A stretch of DNA of 64,000 nucleotides, from assembly GCA_017642855.1 (NCBI GenBank), contig JAEPOO010000002.1, positions 62,001-126,000 on the forward strand. The letters run 5' to 3'. This stretch comes from Pseudomonadales bacterium. Its GTDB lineage: Bacteria; Pseudomonadota; Gammaproteobacteria; Pseudomonadales; Azotimanducaceae. Made by a program: the position numbers and the translations under genes. The notes beneath the pieces were generated by a model, which was not told where the DNA came from, ran no database searches, and saw only the letters and a program-made list of their open reading frames with translations. Positions within the stretch are counted from its first letter, which is position 1, and each line of letters begins with the position of its first letter. Positions 59,998 to 64,000 of the stretch are shown piece after piece.

Positions 59998-61203
59998 TCA
60001 GATTTCCAGAACCTCCGCATCTCTGATACCCATCAGATAAAGCAGACTATCCAATCCAAGATTGGAGATCGCGTGCCCCGCGCTCTCCCTGACCAAAGGC
60101 TTCGCATGAAAGGCGATACCAAGCCCGGCGACGTCCAACATGGCGAGGTCATTCGCGCCATCGCCGACGGCAATCGTCTGCTTAAGGGATATACCTTGTT
60201 GATCAGCAAGTTCACGCAACAGACTCGCTTTGCGTTCTGCATCCACAATCGGGTCCAGCACTTTGCCCGTCAGCTTGCCATCAACAATCTCAAGTTGGTT
60301 TGCATGGACATAATCTACCGAGAGTTTCTCTTTGAGTACGTCACCGAAGTAAGTGAAGCCGCCTGAGATTATGGCGGTCTTGTATCCGAGGTGATTTAGC
60401 GTCTCGAAAAGGTGCTCGACCCCTTCTGTTAATGGTAATCGGCCGGCTACTTTGGTCAGCGCTTCTTCGGTCAATCCTTCAAGAAGCGACACCCGTTCGC
60501 GCAAACTTTCTTTGAAATCCAACTCACCAGCCATGGCTCGCGCTGTAATGTCCGCGACCTGAGCACCAACACCTGCTTCAATCGCAAGCTCGTCAATCAC
60601 TTCCGTTCTGATCAGCGTGCTGTCCATATCAAAAGCTATGAGCCGACGGTTTCGACGATAAATGCCGTCTTCCTGAACCGCGACATCAATATCTAGATCC
60701 GCACATACCGCAAGGAGTTGTTCACGGAACGTTTCCCTCGGCGTTCCCTTCAACGAAAACTCCACACAAGCTTTGCTGGTTTCATCTGAATCACCAAGCG
60801 GTACCCGACCGGAAAGCCTTGTGATGTTGTCTATATTCAATCCGTTTGCCGCGATCACTTCGGATACCTTGGCAATATGCGAAGCTTTCACCTTGCGTGC
60901 CAGCAGGGTCAGGATGTATCTCGTCGCACCCTGCTGATCTACCCACTGATCGTAACTTTCTTCTGAGATGGGCGAAAAACGAATCTGCACACCCAGCTTT
61001 TCTGTCTCAACACGCAAAGCTGCAAACACTTCTTCGGTGTCTGTTTTTACATTCGCGAGAATGCCAAGTGACAAGTGGTTATGGATCACTGACTGGCCGA
61101 CATCCAGGACATCGACATCCCAATCGCCTAACAATTTTGCGATGGTTGCCGTTATGCCCGGTCGATCTTCACCGGAGACGCTGATGAGAAACAGTTCATT
61201 CAT
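59998..61203 (-). CDS. serB: Phosphoserine phosphatase with N-terminal ACT-type domains
   Basis: A 401-residue HAD phosphatase for the last step of serine synthesis. Two ACT-like domains fill about 1-170 (ISVSGEDRPGITATIAKLL), as in the Pseudomonas form. The HAD domain has the nucleophile in FDMDSTLIRTEVIDELA, ISGGFTYFG, and VGDGANDLAMLDVAGLGIAF. Divergent from the AhpA-like gene, convergent with the fimX-like gene. Confidence 0.95.
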   Translation of the reverse strand: MNELFLISVSGEDRPGITATIAKLLGDWDVDVLDVGQSVIHNHLSLGILANVKTDTEEVFAALRVETEKLGVQIRFSPISEESYDQWVDQQGATRYILTLLARKVKASHIAKVSEVIAANGLNIDNITRLSGRVPLGDSDETSKACVEFSLKGTPRETFREQLLAVCADLDIDVAVQEDGIYRRNRRLIAFDMDSTLIRTEVIDELAIEAGVGAQVADITARAMAGELDFKESLRERVSLLEGLTEEALTKVAGRLPLTEGVEHLFETLNHLGYKTAIISGGFTYFGDVLKEKLSVDYVHANQLEIVDGKLTGKVLDPIVDAERKASLLRELADQQGISLKQTIAVGDGANDLAMLDVAGLGIAFHAKPLVRESAGHAISNLGLDSLLYLMGIRDAEVLEI

Positions 61204-61288
61204 GATGGCGCGTATTATCCGCTAATCATCCCGTGAGGCAACGATATCGGCTATACTCTGCTACGTTTTCCATGACATCCCTGCACCC

Positions 61289-62332
61289 ATGGCAGAAACG
61301 AACAGCACGGTTCGTCAAAAAATCATCGCGCTTCTCGCCCTCCTGCCTTTGCTGACCGCGTTCTTTGTCGGTTCGGCGCTTGATCAGCTCGCAAAAGATG
61401 CAATCGCTAAGGAACAACAAGCATACGGACAATCCACCGCTGCGCAGGTTGCGGATCACGTTGCTGAATATGCGGTTCAGGCCGATGTCCTGTCTCTGAA
61501 CGTCATCTCGTCCAGACTGACCCGGGAGGCATCTTTGTCTTTCGTCGCTGTCTATGATCAGAACAATCGGCTGATCGCGCAGAGCGGAAAAGCCTCAAAA
61601 AAGGCAGTCACTTATGCTGCGGATATGACTTTTCAGGATTCGCTGGTGGGCAGTGTGCGGGTCGCGGTGATTCACAGCGAATATGATGCGGCGCCAATCA
61701 TTGGCGGTTTCGTCATCGCCTACCTTGTCTATCTGACTATTCTGATCTGGTCAGCACCCAACCTCGAAAGCTGGTTGTTCAATGTTGCCAGAGACCCGGT
61801 CCCGGATATTGAACCAGATGACGCACCGGACAATATACCGGTACTGGAACCTGACTTCGGACCCAGGCAGTCATGTATTCTGGTGATACGCATCAAACCG
61901 GCGCGACATCTCGAAGCTCACTTCGATAAGTTCTTTCAGGCAGCGAAGTTATACGGCGGCATTGTGGAACAAACCACGACCGAAGAATTGGTCATCCACT
62001 TCGAAAGTTACGATGCCATGTACAAAGCGACCTGCACGGGTTTGCTGATCCAGCAGATCGCACACCGTGTGAACAGCAATATTTCATTCGGCGGCACCCT
62101 GGATCTGTTAGGAGACGAACCCGATAAGATTCGTAAGTCTGCCAGCTATCTCGCTTCTATCGCGGAAGGCGACTTAATCGTCGCAGCGAACGAGCCAGCG
62201 ATCACAGATCGAGTAGAGCTGCAGAGTTTCCACCACGCTTTGGTCGATTCAGATCACCTGTCGCGAATTGCTGGCCTGGTCAACCAGGAGTTCCTGGAGG
62301 AGCAAGCCAGTCAGCTTGTCATGCAAAGCTGA
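61289..62332 (+). CDS. AhpA/YtjB-like membrane protein, possible degenerate cyclase domain
   Basis: A 347-residue protein. N-terminal membrane segment (about 11-30), a periplasmic part of about 115 residues (LDQLAKDAIAKEQQAYGQST onward), a second membrane segment (about 145-165), and a cytoplasmic domain. This layout and position beside serB match the AhpA/YtjB family. The cytoplasmic domain (about 195-300) has a pattern like a class III nucleotidyl cyclase: GGIVEQTTTEELVIHF, ISFGGTLDLL, and SASYLASIAEGDLIV, but without the metal aspartates. I infer a sensor or scaffold role; function unknown. A TATACT -10-like box lies about 40 bases before the start. Confidence 0.72.
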   Translation: MAETNSTVRQKIIALLALLPLLTAFFVGSALDQLAKDAIAKEQQAYGQSTAAQVADHVAEYAVQADVLSLNVISSRLTREASLSFVAVYDQNNRLIAQSGKASKKAVTYAADMTFQDSLVGSVRVAVIHSEYDAAPIIGGFVIAYLVYLTILIWSAPNLESWLFNVARDPVPDIEPDDAPDNIPVLEPDFGPRQSCILVIRIKPARHLEAHFDKFFQAAKLYGGIVEQTTTEELVIHFESYDAMYKATCTGLLIQQIAHRVNSNISFGGTLDLLGDEPDKIRKSASYLASIAEGDLIVAANEPAITDRVELQSFHHALVDSDHLSRIAGLVNQEFLEEQASQLVMQS

Positions 62333-62333
62333 T

Positions 62334-64000
62334 TCAGGCGTCGCCCTTCTCAACCACGACGTGATCTACTTTCTGGAATCCGCGAGGTAATTTCAAACCA
62401 CGTCGCGCTCGCTCACCAAGATAGTGTTCCAGATCATGGATAGAGAGATTCAAAGTTCGTTTGCCCGAATAAACCACCAGGGTGTCGACTTCGGAAAAAA
62501 CCCTGACGAAGGACATGAACTCTTCGCGGGACTCTACCCTGGCTTTCGGAATGTTCATGATCTTTACACCTTTGCCTCGTCCGAGACTTGGCAGATCCGC
62601 CACCGGGAAGATGAGCAGTCGGCCCTCGTTACTGAAAGCAGCAATAAAGTCATGCTTTTCATCCGTCACCGGGGCAGGTTGATTCACGATACCGCCCTTG
62701 GGAACACTTAACACCGATTTCCCAGCCTTGTTCTTGGTCAGGAGGTCACCCAGCGTTCCGATAAATCCGTATCCGGCGTCACTGGAGAGAACAAAACGCG
62801 CCTCCTTGTCACCAAGCGCAACGCCTGTGTAAAAGGCACCCGATGGTGGGTTAAAGCGACCGGTCAGCGGTTCACCCTGGCCACGTGCTGAGGGCAAAGT
62901 GTGCATCGCTGCTGTATAGCCACGCCCTGTAGAGTCAAAGAACACTGCGTCTTGATTCGAGCGCCCCGGCATGGATTGCAGGAACTTATCGCCACTCCGA
63001 TAACTGAGTTCAGCGGCATTGACCTCATGGCCCTTGGCGGATCGAACCCAACCCTTCTCAGAAAGTACCACCGTGACAGGCTCCGTAGAGATCAGATCTT
63101 TTTCTGCAAAAGCCTGGGCTTCTTCCCGCTGCACGATGGGTGACACTCTTCTATCACCGTAAGTCTCGGCATCGGCTGTTAATTCTTTCTTCAGTAGCGT
63201 TTTGAGTCTGGCTTTCGACTTGATGGTCTTCTCAATATCGACCCGTTCCGCTTCTAGCGCTTCCTGCTCACCCCGTATTTTTTCTTCTTCCAGCTTTGCC
63301 AGCTGGCGCAGCCTCAGATCGAGGATGGCATCTGCCTGGATATCAGACAGTTTGAACTTCTTCATCAACGCCTGTTTTGGCTTATCTTCCTCTCGGATGA
63401 TCCTGATCACCTCATCAATATTGAGATAAGCCACCATCAGGCCTTCGAGGATGTGCAGCCGATCCAGGATCTTGTCGAGTCGGAACTGCAGGCGTCTGAG
63501 CACCGTATCTGAACGGAACTTCAGCCACTCGCTGAGCATTTCCACCAGCGGCCGAACTCTGGGCCGCCCATCAATGCCAATCATGTTGAAATTGACACGA
63601 TGTGTTCGCTCAAGATCCGTTGTCGCGAAGAGATGCGCCATGAGCTGGTCCACATCAATGCGGTTCGACTTTGGTACAACAACAATCCGGGTCGGATTCT
63701 CATGGTCGGACTCATCACGAAGATCAACAACCATGGGAAGTTTCTTCGCCTGCATTTGCCCAGCAATCTGCTCAAGAACTTTTGAACCAGAAACCTGGAA
63801 TGGCAGCGCCGTGATCACGATGTCACCATCTTCTTTGCTGTAAACCGCACGTGCTCGAATTGCACCTCGTCCCGTCTCATAAATCTGTTTGATTTCATCT
63901 TGACTGGAGATGATCTCAGCGCCGGTCGGGAAGTCCGGACCCTGGATGTGATCCATGATGTCCTTGAGGCTGGACTTCGGTTTATCGAGCAATCTGATAC
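62334..64000 (-). CDS. parC: DNA topoisomerase IV subunit A, partial (N-terminus beyond window)
   Basis: About 555 C-terminal residues of a type IIA topoisomerase subunit; the gene continues past the right edge with the catalytic tyrosine part outside. Visible: [27 protein letters not shown], the long coiled coil ([20 protein letters not shown]) and a beta-pinwheel C-terminal domain. The GyrA box is absent ([13 protein letters not shown] instead), which supports ParC over GyrA. Converges with the AhpA-like gene, one base between stops. Confidence 0.94.
   Translation of the reverse strand, partial: IRLLDKPKSSLKDIMDHIQGPDFPTGAEIISSQDEIKQIYETGRGAIRARAVYSKEDGDIVITALPFQVSGSKVLEQIAGQMQAKKLPMVVDLRDESDHENPTRIVVVPKSNRIDVDQLMAHLFATTDLERTHRVNFNMIGIDGRPRVRPLVEMLSEWLKFRSDTVLRRLQFRLDKILDRLHILEGLMVAYLNIDEVIRIIREEDKPKQALMKKFKLSDIQADAILDLRLRQLAKLEEEKIRGEQEALEAERVDIEKTIKSKARLKTLLKKELTADAETYGDRRVSPIVQREEAQAFAEKDLISTEPVTVVLSEKGWVRSAKGHEVNAAELSYRSGDKFLQSMPGRSNQDAVFFDSTGRGYTAAMHTLPSARGQGEPLTGRFNPPSGAFYTGVALGDKEARFVLSSDAGYGFIGTLGDLLTKNKAGKSVLSVPKGGIVNQPAPVTDEKHDFIAAFSNEGRLLIFPVADLPSLGRGKGVKIMNIPKARVESREEFMSFVRVFSEVDTLVVYSGKRTLNLSIHDLEHYLGERARRGLKLPRGFQKVDHVVVEKGDA

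Overview
The window reads as chromosome of a free-living gammaproteobacterium of mid GC content. From alr at about 31 kb to parC at the right edge, the gene order is the one I know from Pseudomonas: alr, dnaB, rplI, membrane protein, rpsR, rpsF, rlmB, rnr, tRNA-Leu, purA, hisZ, DUF2065, hflC, hflK, hflX, hfq, miaA, mutL, amiB, tsaE, nnr, queG, orn, rhodanese, psd, fimX-like, serB, AhpA/YtjB-like, parC. This points to Pseudomonadales or a nearby marine lineage. That placement is inference; no 16S gene is present. No insertion sequence, prophage, CRISPR array or plasmid signature was seen.

Left part (1-19.6 kb) is an accessory metabolic region on both strands. It holds a cut-off carotenoid oxygenase, a TauD-type dioxygenase, a class II aldolase, hemH translationally coupled to a KdgK-like sugar kinase, a degenerate GGDEF membrane protein, a membrane-anchored esterase, a TPP enzyme with a D-2-hydroxyacid dehydrogenase, a metallo-beta-lactamase hydrolase, a NudL-type Nudix hydrolase and an M48-TPR lipoprotein. 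It ends with a sulfatase divergent from an MFS-LacZ-cytochrome b561 run, and a cytochrome c'.

Middle part (19.7-29.3 kb) is cofactor and housekeeping. xseB and dxs overlap. A leftward, almost fully overlapping operon runs nrdR-ribD-ribH-nusB-thiL-pgpA-aspartyl protease. ribA stands alone, then ettA and a Spy-like protein. The DXS is unusually compact.

Right part (29.3-64 kb) covers DNA replication (dnaB, mutL, parC), ribosome and RNA processing (rpsF, rpsR, rplI, rlmB, rnr, hfq, miaA, orn), membrane quality control (hflKC), envelope (amiB, psd) and metabolite repair (nnr). A lone type IV pilin sits next to tRNA-Leu. A full EF-P beta-lysylation set (efp, epmA, epmB) lies between psd and the fimX homologue.

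Most notable: (i) the FimX-like c-di-GMP receptor has full length but is broken by one in-frame amber codon; (ii) epmA has no ATG, GTG or TTG at the homologous N-terminus and seems to start at an AUA overlapping the efp stop; (iii) DXS lacks about 36 residues of the usual mobile loop; (iv) a palindromic intergenic element lies between rlmB and rpsF; (v) the AhpA/YtjB-like protein carries what looks like a degenerate class III cyclase fold.
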